DNA of 64,000 bases from Pueraria montana var. lobata (taxonomy: Eukaryota > Streptophyta > Magnoliopsida > Fabales > Fabaceae), in assembly GCA_026413185.1 (NCBI GenBank), contig CM048646.1, positions 25,089,004-25,153,003 on the forward strand. The letters run 5' to 3'. Under the pieces are notes generated by a model. That model worked only from the letters and a program-made list of their open reading frames with translations, was not told the DNA's origin and ran no database searches. A program made the translations under genes and the position numbers. Below are positions 44,976 through 56,798 of this stretch, piece by piece (position 1 is the first letter of the stretch; every line of letters starts with the position of its first letter).

Positions 44976-46685
44976 TTATACAATGTTGGTTCCATCTAAT
45001 ATGTCTAGTTCACTTCTAATGGTATAGAATCTATCTCTAGGCAATGGCTTTGTAAAGATGTCAGCTAATTGGTTGAGAGTGTCTACAAACTCAATCTCAC
45101 ACTCACCTTTTAGGACATGATCTCTAATAAAATGATGCCTAATCTTTATGTGCTTGGTTCTAGAGTGCATGATAGGATTTTTAGTCAAATTAATGGCACT
45201 AGTGTTATCACAACTTAGTGGTATGTGATCTAGAAAGATGTCATAGTCTTCTAGTTGTTGCTTCATCCAGAGGATTTGAGCATAACAACTCCCTGCAATA
45301 ATATATTCAGCCTCAGCTATAGATAGAGCCACACAGACTTATTTCTTAGAGTGCCAAGAGACTAAAGCACTCCCTAGTAAATGATATGTACCACTAGTAC
45401 TTTTTCTATCTACCTTACATCCAGCAAAATCTGAATATGAATATCCAACTAAGCTAATAGATACACCTTTAGGATACCATAAGCCAACATTTATAGTTCC
45501 TTTGATGTATTTTAAAATTCTTTTTACAGCAGCTAAGTGTGATTCCTTAGGATTAGCTTGAAATCTAGCACACACATAAACACTATGCATGATATCGGGG
45601 CGACTAGCAGTTAGATAGAGTAGAGAGCCAATCATACCTCTATATCTTTTCTCATCAAAATGTTTACCTTTATCATCTGGATCAAGATAACATAAGGTAG
45701 TCATTGGTGTGTTTGACTCCTTGGAACTTTCCATTCCAAATCTTTTGAGTAGATCAATGCAATATTTGGATTGGTTGATGAAGGTTCCATTTTCTAACTA
45801 TTTTATTTGAAGTCCAAGAAAGTAGGATAGTTCACCCATCATGGACATTTCAAATTCTCCCTGTATGGTCTTAGCAAATTCTTGACACAAGACATCATTA
45901 GTAGCACCGAAAATAATACCATCTACATATATTTGCACTAATAGAATGTCCTTTTTGGTTTTCTTAATAAACAAGGTTGTATCAACCTTTCCTCTTGCAA
46001 ACTTGTGTTCAATTAAGAAGTTACTTAATCTTTCATACCAAGACCTTGGTGATTGTTTTAATCCATAAAGTGCCTTTCTCTGTTTGTACACATGATTAAG
46101 AAGGTCATAATCAACAAAACCAGGAGGTTGGGAAACATAAACTTCCTCCTTGATATATCCATTTAAAAAAACACTTTTGACATCCATTTGGAAAAGCTTA
46201 AAATCCATTAAGGAAGCAAAGGCAAGAAGAAGTCTTATGGCCTCAAGTCTTGCAATAGGGGCATAAGTCTCATCATAATCAATACCTTCCTCTTGACTAT
46301 AACCTTTGGCTACTAAACGGGCTTTATTTTTGGTTATAAAACCAGATTCATCCATTTTGTTTTGAAATACCCATCTAGTACCAATTACTTGTTGAGCATT
46401 AGTTCTTGGCACAAGATCCCAAACTTCATTTCTTTTAAATTGATTCAATTCTTCTTGCATGGCCAATAACCAATGTTCATCAAGTAAGGCCTTCTCAATT
46501 GATTTTGGCTCTACTTGGGATATAAAAGCAACACATCCACAAAAATTACTAAGAGAGCTATGAATGGTTACCCCTTTATTTATATCACCTATAATGTTGT
46601 CAAGTGATAGATCTCTAGAGGTTCTCCATTCCTTAGGTAGCTCCGTTGTGGGTGGTTGAGTTGTATCAATACTTGGCCTTTCCAC
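44976..46685 (-). pseudogene. pol: Reverse transcriptase-RNase H of the Sirevirus-like element
   Basis: RT (46685-45798) shows NEVWDLVPRTNAQQVIGTRW, ARLVAKGYSQEEGIDYDETY, QMDVKSVFLNGYI and KALYGLKQSPRSWYE. The catalytic YVDD box reads YVDG, so one essential Asp is lost. In-frame stops at 45798-45800 and 45339-45341 break the frame. RNase H follows to 44976 (ALSIAEAEYIIAG, RTKHIKIRHHFIRDHVLKGE, LADIFTKPLP). A frameshift near 46690 separates it from the integrase frame. Order PR-IN-RT-RH is that of Copia. Confidence 0.9.
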
Positions 46686-48721
46686 AATGTGAGGTCTATT
46701 TTCTTCAATTTGGCTTCAAGTTGACTTGCATAATCATCATCTAGATCCCTTTTTGACTCATAGGGGTTTGCCTCATGGTCATTAGTTTCATCAAAAGCAA
46801 TGTGAACAAATTCCTCAATTACTAAAGTTCTTTTATTGAAAACTCTATAAGCTTTACTAGTCAAAGAATATCCCAAAAAGATAGCTTCATCCGCCTTTGA
46901 ATCAAATTTTCCCAAGTTATCTTTACCATTATTCAAAACAAAACATTTAGTACCAAAGACCTTTAGGTTTGATATGTTAGGCTTTCTACCTTTAAAGAGT
47001 TCATAAGGAGTTTTCTTCAAAATAGGCCTTATAAGCATCCTATTGAGAACATAACATGTTGTACTAACCGCATCAGCCCAAAAATATTTAGGGAGATAGG
47101 TTTCATTCAACATGGTTCTCACTAGCTCTTCTAAGGACTGATTTTTCCTTTCAACAACTCCATTTTGTTGAGGAGTTCTAGGAGCAGAAAAATTATGAGA
47201 AATGTCATTTTCATCACAAAAGTTTTCAAAAATGTCATTTTGAAACTCACCTCCATGATCATTTCTTAGGGCCTTAATTTTCAAATCCTTTTCATTTTGA
47301 ATAATTTTGGCAAGTTTCTTAAAGGCTTTAAAAGCTTCACGTTTTAAGGATAGAAAAAGAGTCCATGTGAATCTAGAGTAGTCATCAACAATTACTAAAG
47401 CATAATAGTTCCCTCCTAGGCTCATGGTTCTTGAAGGACCAAACAAGTCCAAGTGAAGTAATTCTAAAGGTTTAGATGTAGAGACTACACCTTTTGGCTT
47501 AAAAGACACTTTGACTTGTTTCCCCTTTTGATAAGCATCACATAGCTTATCTTTTTGAAACTTGAGCTTAGGGAGACCTATTACAAGGTCATTGGCAATG
47601 AGGTTGTTCAATTGGTTCATATGAATATGAGTTGCACGTCTATGCCAAAGCCAAGAATCATCATGATTACTTAAAAGACATTTAGAATCCTTAATTGATG
47701 CTTTTTCTAAGTCACACATATAGATGTTATAAATTCTATTTCCTACAAGTTTCACCTCATTAGAAGCACTACAAATCATGCAATATTCAGAGTTGAAGGA
47801 AATCTTAAAACCTATGTCACACAATTGGCTAATACTAAGCAAGTTATGTTTTAAGCCTTCAACCAGCAAAACATTTTCTATGCACACATTTGAGGAGTTT
47901 TGAATTTTACCACTACCCAAGATTCTTCCTTTATTATTGTCATTATAAGTCACAAATCCATCTTGCTTTGAGGAGATGGCCGAAAATTTGGTTGCATCTC
48001 TTGTCATATGCTTTGAACACCCGCTATCCAAGTACCATAATGATCTCCGGGCCTTCAAGCATACCAACAAAACATATTTAAGGAAGTTATTGAGGTACCC
48101 AAGTTGTTTTTGGTCCTTGGATATTATTAGGGGGTTTGGTTCCTTTTGGGATCCATATATATTTGCCACTAGGAATGCCATATTTTTTTTTATGTAACAC
48201 ATGTTAGTTGTATGACCTTTCCTATTGCAATAGAAGCATGTCACAAAAGGAGAATAAGTTAGCTTCTTAAAGCTGAAAAAGTTTTTGAAAGTCTTTTGTT
48301 TTGGTTGGTAATTATATCCAACTCTAGCTTTGTCAAAAGCAGATTTTTGTTTTCCAAGAATAGAATCCAAGTTGGCTCTACTATTGGTAAACTTAGCAAG
48401 AGTCTTTTTAAGATGCCCATTTTCAACCTTAAGACTAATGCAACTTTCACATTCAGCCTTTTGAGATGAGGATGATGATGATGCATGATTAGTGTGAGCA
48501 AGTTCAAGTTTATCATGCTTAAGCTTAAGATCATCAAATTCCTTTTTAAGATTGTCAAGTTGTGACTCATATTCTTTATTCTTACTTTTAAGCTTATTAT
48601 TGGAGATAACTACCTTTTGTGTCTCTTCATGAATGTCCTCAAATGCTTGATACAATTCATCATATGTTAAGATTTGAGTTTCATGTTCCCTTACATTGGT
48701 TTCTTCATCTTGTGAAGCCAT
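46589..48721 (-). pseudogene. pol: Gag C-terminus, protease and integrase of the Sirevirus-like element
   Basis: One open frame of 710 codons. It starts with a Lys/Glu-rich, coiled-coil-like linker. Then come a second zinc knuckle (CFYCNRKGHTTNMC), a protease with active site WYLDSGCSKHMT, the pre-integrase zinc region (LWHRRATHIHMNQL; the expected second Cys of its C-x-x-C is Tyr, CDAYQ), and an integrase core with HLDLFGP, LRNDHGGEF and PQQNGVVERKNQ (D, D, E residues present). The frame leaves the RT frame at about 46690. Protease cuts the polyprotein and integrase joins cDNA to the genome. Confidence 0.9.
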
Positions 48722-48865
48722 TAGGCAAAGGTTGGCTTTCTCTTCCTCACTTGAGTCACTTGAGGAGCTTGCTTCACTATGTTCCCAAGCAATACAGGCT
48801 CTCCTCTTCTTAGTTGACTTCTTATGCTTCTTTTCTCCCCCTTGTTGTTTCTTTAGGTAGTTTGG

Positions 48866-49399
48866 TTAATTCGCCTTGATGTGACCTTGTTTTCCACATT
48901 CAAAGCAAGTATAAGTGGTAGGAGTAGTGTCAGTTTTCTTGGTGCCCTTTTTCTGAAAAGTTCCCTTGTCTCTTCCTTTGTTTCTCATGAATTTGGTAAA
49001 CTTCTTGACAAGCAAATTCATATTTTCATTTTCAGAATTTTCAGATTGTTTTCCTTCACTCTTTTCACGTGTTGGTGTAGTTGTCTTGAGAGCCAATCCC
49101 GTATTCTTCTTGTCAAGTTCTTCTTCCTCTTTTAATCTACCAAGCTCCAATTCATGTTCTCTAAGCTTCCCAAAAACTGTGGCCATGTTCATAGTAGTTA
49201 AATCCTTAGATTCCGAGATGGCCGTCACTTTAGGTTGCCAAGATCTGTTGAGACTTTTCAGAATCTTGATGTTGAACTCTTCCTTATCAAATTGCTTGTT
49301 AAGGGCCATCAAGTGATTTATAATATGTGTAAATTGTTTCTGCACATCGGAGATGCTTTCTTCGGGCAACATCCTGAACATCTCATATTTTCGTATGAG
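48866..49399 (-). pseudogene. gag: Gag C-terminal part of the Sirevirus-like element
   Basis: It resumes directly after the nested insertion (LIRKYEMFRMLPEESISDVQ) and runs through the typical Copia Gag domain (FTHIINHLMALNKQF, MATVFGKLREHELELGRLKE) to the zinc knuckle CFECGKQGHIKAN. The last Cys of the knuckle is replaced by a TAA at 48866-48868. The frame then continues without a gap into the next ORF. Split from its N-terminal part by the Athila-type element at 49405-56355. Confidence 0.85.
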
Positions 49400-49404
49400 A
49401 GTAT

Positions 49405-50674
49405 TAATGCGTAAAAATGCGTTCGCAAAGGGCAAGCGTACCCTACGCAGTAGTAACAGTGGACTCTAGGAGTCCGGATATCGAACCCAAAGGACCAGTC
49501 GCGTTCCCAAATAATTAATCTCGCAAATAACTAAGCAATCCAGAATATAAAAATCAAATTGAGAAGAATGTTGGTCAATTATTCTTTTCAAAAGAAAGAG
49601 AATCGGAGCAGAAAGATTACTGTGAGAACAATTATGATAAAGAAGCCTAGGATTGTGATTTCACATGTACCCCTTTTCCCCCCAATTCTAATCTTAATAA
49701 AATCCCTAAATGTGTTACTTGCCAGCGACCTCTTAAATTCGTTAATTAACAATTGATCATAGTTAATAACGCTATTTCCCCTAATTTAATTCCCAATTGA
49801 TCATAGGTGAATTAATTTAGAGCAAATGATAAATCTCATAGAGGTTGATTAACAGGTTAATCTACTGGAAATTCATACAATAAGTTTGATCATGCAAATT
49901 GTACTAATCCAATCACTTCACAGTTCAGTTAATCGCAAGCAATTGATCATAGACAAGAGATTAACTTATGTTTAGACTGATCGGTCCTAAAAGCAATAAA
50001 AGTAGTGAAGAGATACAAATAACTGAATAACATCGAGGTTTTATTAAAATTAGAACCGGGGTACAAGGGTACAGCTACATCACAATCCGGGGCTAAGAGA
50101 AACTAGCCACTCATGTTCATGATTAAGCCAGAAAACTCAAAAGAAGACATAAAGATTACAAAAGGGAAGAAACTTTACAGTGATGATCCCCAATGGTGTT
50201 CTCTACGTCCTCCCGCAGCTCAGAGTCTCTCACAGGACCTCTTTCTCACCCACAACCCTCAGTTTTCAAAATAGAACAAAAGATAAAAGATAAAAGGGTT
50301 TCCTCTCCTATTTATAATGATTCAAAATTTAAATGGCTGACAGCGCAACTTACCACGGCCGTGGTAAAATGACCACGTCTGTGGTCCTTGCATAAGGTCC
50401 AATTCTGCTACGCAACTAGCATGGCCATGGTAAATTTACCATGGCCATGGTCCTTGCGTTACTTCAATTCTGGCCTTTTTTTCTTGGTCCTTCAGATAGT
50501 GACATTTTTGCTCCAAAAAGTGCAATTTTCAACTTTTTTCCTCATGAAGCCTCTTGAGTACCTGTCTTGCACCAACTAACACCAAACAGTGAGTTTTGCC
50601 AGTAAAATATATTCAAAATGTATGAAAATAACATCTAAACTCACATCAAAATACAATAAAAATCCGGTTTATCA
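49405..50674 (-). repeat. 3' LTR of Athila-type copy 2
   Basis: 1270 bp. Palindromes at about 50353-50450 and a TATA box (minus-strand TATAAATA, 50316-50309). One CCACGGCCGTGG site has become CCACGTCTGTGG relative to the other LTR. Confidence 0.9.
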
Positions 50675-50689
50675 ACCTCCCCACACTTG
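50675..50689 (-). other. Polypurine tract of Athila-type copy 2
   Basis: Minus strand CAAGTGTGGGGAGGT, identical to copy 1, abutting the 3' LTR. Confidence 0.85.
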
Positions 50690-52105
50690 AGCATTGCTTG
50701 CCCTCAAGCAATTGTTCTGAGTTAAATATCAAAACCAATTCCCTCTAGTTAAGAACTTGTAACAGAACCCCAATTTATTCAGAATGGAAAATGAAACATA
50801 AGCAACAATAAAAGCAACAAAATGCAGCAGAATTTTTTTTCAAACAATCCATTAGGCTTGAAACACCCGCATAAATGACCAATTTCCCACGAGCCTGGTT
50901 CACTCATCTCTCATTCTCTCAGTGTTTCAGGGTCAACAGAAATTCTCTCAAATCACACTTAATTGAGCATGTTCACAAATCTATTCATCAATCAAATCAA
51001 CTCAATCAACTTTTCACAAACAGAACAAAAACAAATGAGGCATGATAGGGTGTAATGGGGCCCAGTTTATAATGATAGGTAGATGCTGAAAGGAAAGGAT
51101 AACAAATGGCTCTAATGGCAGTTCACACTTAGTGATCTAAAATCAAAAGGGAGTCAATGCCTTCCTTCATCCACTTTTTCACTACCCATATTTCAGCTCT
51201 CACCTCTTCTCCTGTTATTCTATTTTTTCTTCTTCTTCTTTTTTTTTTTAAAAGGTTTTTGATCTTATTTTATTCAATTCACAGGAGAGGTTGAGAGACA
51301 CTGAATTTTTTTTTTTTTAACTGGATGCTCTGCATTACATTGGCTTTTCCCTTATCCTTCAGATCACCAAGCATAAACAAATATACATAATTTCATAGAG
51401 CAAGGTGACAAATGAATATTTAATTAGGCTCAAAACAGGCAACTAGATGGGGATATAACACAAAATCTGAATCCAGAAAAATGCCTAACCAATGCCTCAA
51501 CAGTTTCAGAAAATGAAAAGCCAATCAAGGATATGTATTTCAGGATAAAAAATAGAACATGTCACCTAAGGTGGATCAGAATCACACACTAAAAGAAACA
51601 AAAGCTCAAAACTCACATTTCTATGGCTAAGCTCAAGGGAAAACAATTTATTCAATTATGTTCAGTGCTAATGTTCATTTCCTTGAAGAAAATCCCACTA
51701 CAATGCTGCAAATTTTTTTTTTTTCAAAGGGGTTCTGAAAATAAAATTTCATAACTATCAAGAATTCAAAAATAACACAGAACAATGTACTGGCGTAATC
51801 ACAAATCATAGCAATTCAAAGCTGGGGAGAAAAACCGTGACCCCCTCCCCACACTTAAAGTATGCAATGTCCTCAATGCATCCAAAAGCATAAATCAACA
51901 AGACATGAAAATAAAATGTACTGAAGGGAAACATAAATTAAAGTACTGAAACAAGAAAACAAAAGAATAGAAAAAGAAACAGAAAAACCTCCTCAAAAGC
52001 GGGCCTCTAAGGTATCTGGTAATGCTTCGGGTGAGGAGGGACCATGAACCTGAAAAAGAAAAGAAAGAATTTTTTTTTTTTTTAAATTTTTTTTTCAGTT
52101 TTTTT
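50690..52105 (-). other. Non-coding 3' internal region of copy 2
   Basis: Matches 12541-13900 of copy 1 in reverse. No conserved ORF. Contains the splice-acceptor-like pyrimidine tract near 52030-52075 and a 'ccccctccccacac' block (51841-51854). Confidence 0.6.
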
Positions 52106-52107
52106 TT

Positions 52108-52370
52108 TTTACCATGGCCGTGGTAAAATTTACCACAGCCGTGGTCGGAAATTTTTGACGCTGATTTTCACAAAAACTGAAAATTTTCTACTTCCAGGGT
52201 CCATTTACCAAACCCGTGGTCATTAACCACGGCCATGGTCAATTTAGCACGGCCGTGGTCGTAAATGACGTTGTTTGGGGATGCTGGGAGCACAGCTGTG
52301 GTCAAATATAACCACAACCGTGCTTCTACCACCACGGCTGTGCTCAATTTAGCACGGTCGTGGTCCCTAC
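52108..52370 (-). promoter_or_regulatory. Internal phased palindrome array, copy 2
   Basis: Variants of ACCACGGCCGTGGT repeat at about 20-bp intervals (for example 52238-52260 and 52320-52365). Fewer sites than copy 1, because a ~70-bp unit present in copy 1 is missing here. Confidence 0.65.
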
Positions 52371-52523
52371 ATGCGAGAACAACCAAAATAAAATAGTTCC
52401 TAAGCTCTAGAATGCAAAATAAAATAATTAAAAGGATACAGTGGGTTTATGAACCCACTCTTCTCAGGTTGCCTCCTGAGCAGCGCTTGTTTAACGTCCC
52501 GAGCCTGACGGGTGAAAAGGAAA

Positions 52524-54809
52524 TCAACCTCCCTCAAACAAGGTGGTATTCCCTTCTTGCAGTAAACCTTCAGCATGCCCATCCACTCTATAGCCAGGAG
52601 CTTCCTTCCCCACACTTGGGTGAAGCTCAGTATCAATCATATCCACCTTGTCAATGGCTTGCACAAAATTACAGAAAGCGGAAGAGGAGGAGCTTTTTGC
52701 AGTATCATACACTTTAATCACTTCATCCTCATCACCTAGCCTCAAAGTTAATCTCCCTTTTCTGACCTCAATCACGGCATCTCCTGTGTTGAGGAAGGGT
52801 CGTCCCAAAATAATTGGGATTTCCTCATCCTCCTCAATGTCCAGAATAACAAAGTCAGCAGGGAAAATAAATTTCCCAACCTTAACCAACAAGTTCTCCA
52901 CTATTCCTCGCGGATAGGTGAGAGTCCTGTCTGCAAGCAAAATAGAGATGTCAGTGGGTTGAGGTTCTTGTAACCCCAACTTCTTATAAACAGAATAAGG
53001 CATTAGATTAATGCTAGCACCCAAATCACATAATGCTCTATCAAATTGCAAATTGCCAATAGTACAAGGAATTGAAAAACTCCCGGGATCCTTAAGCTTA
53101 GGAGGCAATTTCTTTAAAACCACAGCAGAGCATTCTTCGTTGAGGCCAATTGTAGCAAAGTCCGCCAACTTTCCTTTATTTGAAAGAATTTCTTTTAAAT
53201 ACTTGGCGTACTTTGGCATTTGAGCAATTGCCTCAGCGAAGGGGATATTAATATGCAAACCTTTCAGCATCTCTACAAATCTAGCAAAATACCTATCCTC
53301 ACTCTTGTCTTTCAACCTTTGGGGGAAAGGAACACTTACCTGAGGAGGTGTCAGTACCTCCTTTTCCTTCTCTTTCTCAATAATTGGGTTCTCTTCAGTA
53401 AGAACCTCCTCTTCTGGAGTTGGAGCTGACTCTTCCTTCTTCTTCTGCTCTTCTTTAGCTTTCTTGCTCCTAGTCATCACAACATTTGCCTCCTCCTTCT
53501 TAGGATTAGTTTCAGTTTGAGAAGGAAGGGTACCAGGAGCTCTCTGAGATAGTAAAGCTTGCATGCTAGAAAGTTGAGACTCCATAGACTTCAGGCGCTC
53601 ATCACTCTTGGCTATATATTGCATCATGACATCCTCCAGTGATGGCATTCTCTCTTCTTGTCTTGACCTCTGATTTTGCATATGTGGAGGCCTATACACA
53701 TTTTGATTCTGTTCCTGCCTGGGACCTTGGTCCCTCTGGTTTCTCCAAGAAAGGTGAGGATGATCCCTCCATCCTTGGTTGAATGTGCTGGAGTAGGGAT
53801 CATATTCTGCACTCTTCCCACCGGCATAATTTACCTCCTCCATAGCTTGAGCAAGTGTATTACTCACAGGGCATTCTCCTCTATGGGCTTCCCCACACTT
53901 ATCACAAGTGGGTGGTGGAAGAGCTGCAGTCAGAAGCTGTACCTGTGCTTTCATCATGATCTCCATCTGCTTAGATAACTTCTCCAGCTTCTGATCAATG
54001 CTTGAACTAGATGTTCCAGCTTCCACTTGGTTCACCGGTTTCATCAGAATACGCCTATCTGCAGTGTGGTTGTAGTCGTTGGAGGCCATGGCTTCAATGA
54101 TTCTATTTGCCTCTTCTGGTGATTTAGCCATCAGGGAACCTCCACAAGCAGCGTCGAGGCTAGTCCTGTTATGGCTGGACACACCTGCATAAAAAATTTG
54201 GATGATTCTCTGCTGGCTAAACCCATGATGTGGGCAACTACGAAGTAGCTCATGAAATCTGTCCCAGGCTTCTGACAGGCTCTCCTGCTCCCTCTGAGCA
54301 AAATTGCCTATCTCTCTCTGTATCTGGTCTGTCTTCACTACAGAATAGTACTTCCGGAGGAATTTGTTGGTGCACATCTCCCAGGTAGTGATGCTGTTGG
54401 CCAGAAGTGAGCACAACCAACTGAGAGCTTTCCCGTTGAGTGAGAATGGGAAAGCAGCCAGTCTGATATATTCAGCAGACACCCGAGGATATTTTACAGT
54501 GTTGGCCATCCTCATGAATCTTCTCAGATGTTCCACTAGGTCCTCAGTAGCCAGCCCATGGAACTGGTTACTCTCTATCATCTGGAGGAAGCCATGTTTC
54601 AATTCAAAATTGACATCCCCCAGTGCTGGCAATAGGATGCTGTTAGCTACCCCAACTTGAGGAGTGAGATAGTCTAACAGAGACTGCTCCATCGGTGGGT
54701 CATTTTCTTCAGCCATTACTCTTCTTCTTTGTTCCGCTCTGTTCTTCCGGGCAAGCCTTTCAATCTCAGGTTCGTTCACAAGCTTTGGCCTCTGGGATCT
54801 GGTTAGCAT
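52524..54809 (-). CDS. gag-PR: Gag-protease polyprotein, intact frame, Athila-type copy 2
   Basis: 761 codons with no internal stop, starting MLTRSQRPKL at 54809. Domains: Gag (about residues 80-230), zinc-knuckle-like CDKCGEAHRGEC near 300, a charged linker with a coiled-coil-like stretch (LEDVMMQYIAKSDERLKSME), and an aspartic protease with DLGAS near residue 600 and IILGRPFL near 675. Ends ...LFEGG, after which comes the post-pol motif 'gacgttaaacaagcgct'. RT, RNase H and integrase are absent. The frame shows that the family was mobilised while encoding only its own Gag and protease. Trans-supply of polymerase and integrase is inferred. Confidence 0.92.
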   Translation of the reverse strand: MLTRSQRPKLVNEPEIERLARKNRAEQRRRVMAEENDPPMEQSLLDYLTPQVGVANSILLPALGDVNFELKHGFLQMIESNQFHGLATEDLVEHLRRFMRMANTVKYPRVSAEYIRLAAFPFSLNGKALSWLCSLLANSITTWEMCTNKFLRKYYSVVKTDQIQREIGNFAQREQESLSEAWDRFHELLRSCPHHGFSQQRIIQIFYAGVSSHNRTSLDAACGGSLMAKSPEEANRIIEAMASNDYNHTADRRILMKPVNQVEAGTSSSSIDQKLEKLSKQMEIMMKAQVQLLTAALPPPTCDKCGEAHRGECPVSNTLAQAMEEVNYAGGKSAEYDPYSSTFNQGWRDHPHLSWRNQRDQGPRQEQNQNVYRPPHMQNQRSRQEERMPSLEDVMMQYIAKSDERLKSMESQLSSMQALLSQRAPGTLPSQTETNPKKEEANVVMTRSKKAKEEQKKKEESAPTPEEEVLTEENPIIEKEKEKEVLTPPQVSVPFPQRLKDKSEDRYFARFVEMLKGLHINIPFAEAIAQMPKYAKYLKEILSNKGKLADFATIGLNEECSAVVLKKLPPKLKDPGSFSIPCTIGNLQFDRALCDLGASINLMPYSVYKKLGLQEPQPTDISILLADRTLTYPRGIVENLLVKVGKFIFPADFVILDIEEDEEIPIILGRPFLNTGDAVIEVRKGRLTLRLGDEDEVIKVYDTAKSSSSSAFCNFVQAIDKVDMIDTELHPSVGKEAPGYRVDGHAEGLLQEGNTTLFEGG

Positions 54810-55061
54810 AAACTGTCAACACAGAAAAAGGGATCAAAACGCAACTGGCAAAAGAGAATGACTAATTCAAATAAACAGTTTTTTTTTTAATAAAATAAAA
54901 TAAAATAAAAATTCAGAAATTAAACAAACAAAATAAAACAAAATAAAATAAATGAAAAAAATAGACAAAACAGAAAATTAAAAGGAATGAAAACTATGAA
55001 CAATATGAACAAGAATTGCTTAATTTTCACAAAATAAATTATCTAGGAACTACACAACTAG

Positions 55062-55079
55062 TCCCCGGCAACGGCGCCA
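55062..55079 (-). other. Primer binding site of Athila-type copy 2
   Basis: Minus strand TGGCGCCGTTGCCGGGGA, six bases from the 5' LTR, as in copy 1. Confidence 0.9.
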
Positions 55080-55085
55080 GAAACT

Positions 55086-56355
55086 TAATGCGTAAAAATG
55101 CGTTCGCAAAGGGCAAGCGTACCCTACGCAGTAGTAACAGTGGACTCTAGGAGTCCGGATATCGAACCCAAAGGACCAGTCGCGTTCCCAAATAATTAAT
55201 CTCGCAAATAACTAAGCAATCCAGAATATAAAAATCAAATTGAGAAGAATGTTGGTCAATTATTCTTTTCAAAAGAAAGAGAATCGGAGCAGAAAGATTA
55301 CTGTGAGAACAATTATGATAAAGAAGCCTAGGATTGTGATTTCACATGTACCCCTTTTTCCCCCAATTCTAATCTTAATAAAATCCCTAAATGTGTTACT
55401 TGCCAGCGACCTCTTAAATTCGTTAATTAACAATTGATCATATTTAATAACGCTATTTCCCCTAATTTAATTCCCAATTGATCATAGGTGAATTAATTTA
55501 GAGCAAATGATAAATCTCAGAGAGGTTGATTAACAGGTTAATCTACTGGAAATTCATACAATAAGTTTGATCATGCAAATTGTACAAATCCAATCACTTC
55601 ACAGTTCAGTTAATCGTAAGCAATTGATCATAGACAAGAGATTAACTTATGTTTAGACTGATCGGTCCTAAAAGCAATAAAAGTAGTGAAGAGATACAAA
55701 TAACTGAATAACATCGAGGTTTTATTAAAATTAGAATCGGGGTACAAGGGTACAGCTACATCACAATCCGGGGCTAAGAGAAACTAGCCACTCATGTTCA
55801 TGATTAAGCCAGAAAACTCAAAAGAAGACATAAAGATTACAAAAGGGAAGAAACTTTACAGGGATGATCCCCAATGGTGTTCTCTACGTCCTCCCGCAGC
55901 TCAGAGTCTCTCACAGGACCTCTTTCTCACCCACAACCCTCAGTTTTCGAAATAGAACAAAAGATAAAAGATAAAAGGGTTTCCTCTCCTATTTATAATG
56001 ATTCAAAATTTAAATGGCTGACAGCGCAACTTACCACGGCCGTGGTAAAATGACCACGGCCGTGGTCCTTGCATAAGGTCCAATTCTGCTACGCAACTAG
56101 CATGGCCATGGTAAATTTACCATGGCCATGGTCCTTGCGTTACTTCAATTCTGGCCTTTTTTTCTTGGTCCTTCAGATAGTGACATTTTTGCTCCAAAAA
56201 GTGCAATTTTCAACTCTTTTCCTCATGAAGCCTCTTGAGTACCTGTCTTGCACCAACTAACACCAAACAGTGAGTTTTGCCAGTAAAATATATTCAAAAT
56301 GTATGAAAATAACATCTAAACTCACATCAAAATACAATAAAAATCCGGTTTATCA
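55086..56355 (-). repeat. 5' LTR of Athila-type copy 2
   Basis: 1270 bp, followed by the TSD AGTAT at 56356-56360. Palindromes ACCACGGCCGTGGT at about 56033-56066 remain intact. Confidence 0.9.
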
Positions 56356-56360
56356 AGTAT

Positions 56361-56744
56361 TCTTCCTTGACCTCTTTACTTTCGTGGTTCCTTCATGGGT
56401 GACTTCTAAGTTATCCCAAATTTCCTTTGCATTTGCACACTACGAAACACGAAAGAACTCATTGAGAGTCAAAGCAGATGAAAGAATATTTTTAGCTCAA
56501 ACATCATATTGGGCACGTTTATTTTCAGCATCTGTCCAATTTGCAAATCTTTTTCTATGGTTTTACCATCTACTACATGAGTGGGAATAAAAGGACCATT
56601 AAGTACAGCTTCCCATACACCTCTATTAACAGATTCAAGAAAGATTTTCATACAAATTTTCCAAAAGGCATAGTTTTCACCAGCAAAGAGTAGGGGTCGA
56701 TTTATGGAAGTGCCTTCAATGAAGGTTTGGTGATGCCCAGCCAT
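56361..56744 (-). pseudogene. gag: Gag N-terminal part of the Sirevirus-like element
   Basis: Starts MAGHHQTFIEGTSINRPLLF at 56744, 40 bp after the PBS. It includes FAGENYAFWKICMKIFLES, the Copia Gag N-terminal signature. Frame and stop defects appear near 56520-56440, and the sequence is then cut at 56360 by the Athila-type element. The continuation is at 49399. Confidence 0.85.
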
Positions 56745-56783
56745 TTTAAGGATCAAACACAATTTGAAGGACAATCAAAACAA

Positions 56784-56796
56784 GCTCTGATCACCA
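56784..56796 (-). other. Primer binding site of the Sirevirus-like element (variant)
   Basis: Minus strand TGGTGATCAGAGC, two bases from the 5' LTR. Against the usual initiator-Met tRNA PBS TGGTATCAGAGC it has one inserted G. Confidence 0.7.
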
Positions 56797-56798
56797 AG

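Larger units (their letters stand above)
49405..56355 (-). mobile_element. Non-autonomous Athila-type Gypsy element, copy 2
   Basis: Two LTRs of exactly 1270 bp (49405-50674 and 55086-56355) and a perfect TSD AGTAT (49400-49404 and 56356-56360). Structure and sequence match copy 1 (8131-15205): PBS, gag-PR, post-pol motif, palindrome array, polypurine tract, and no polymerase. Roughly 11 LTR differences (~0.9%). It sits in the Gag domain of the Sirevirus-like element and is younger than its host. Confidence 0.93.
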
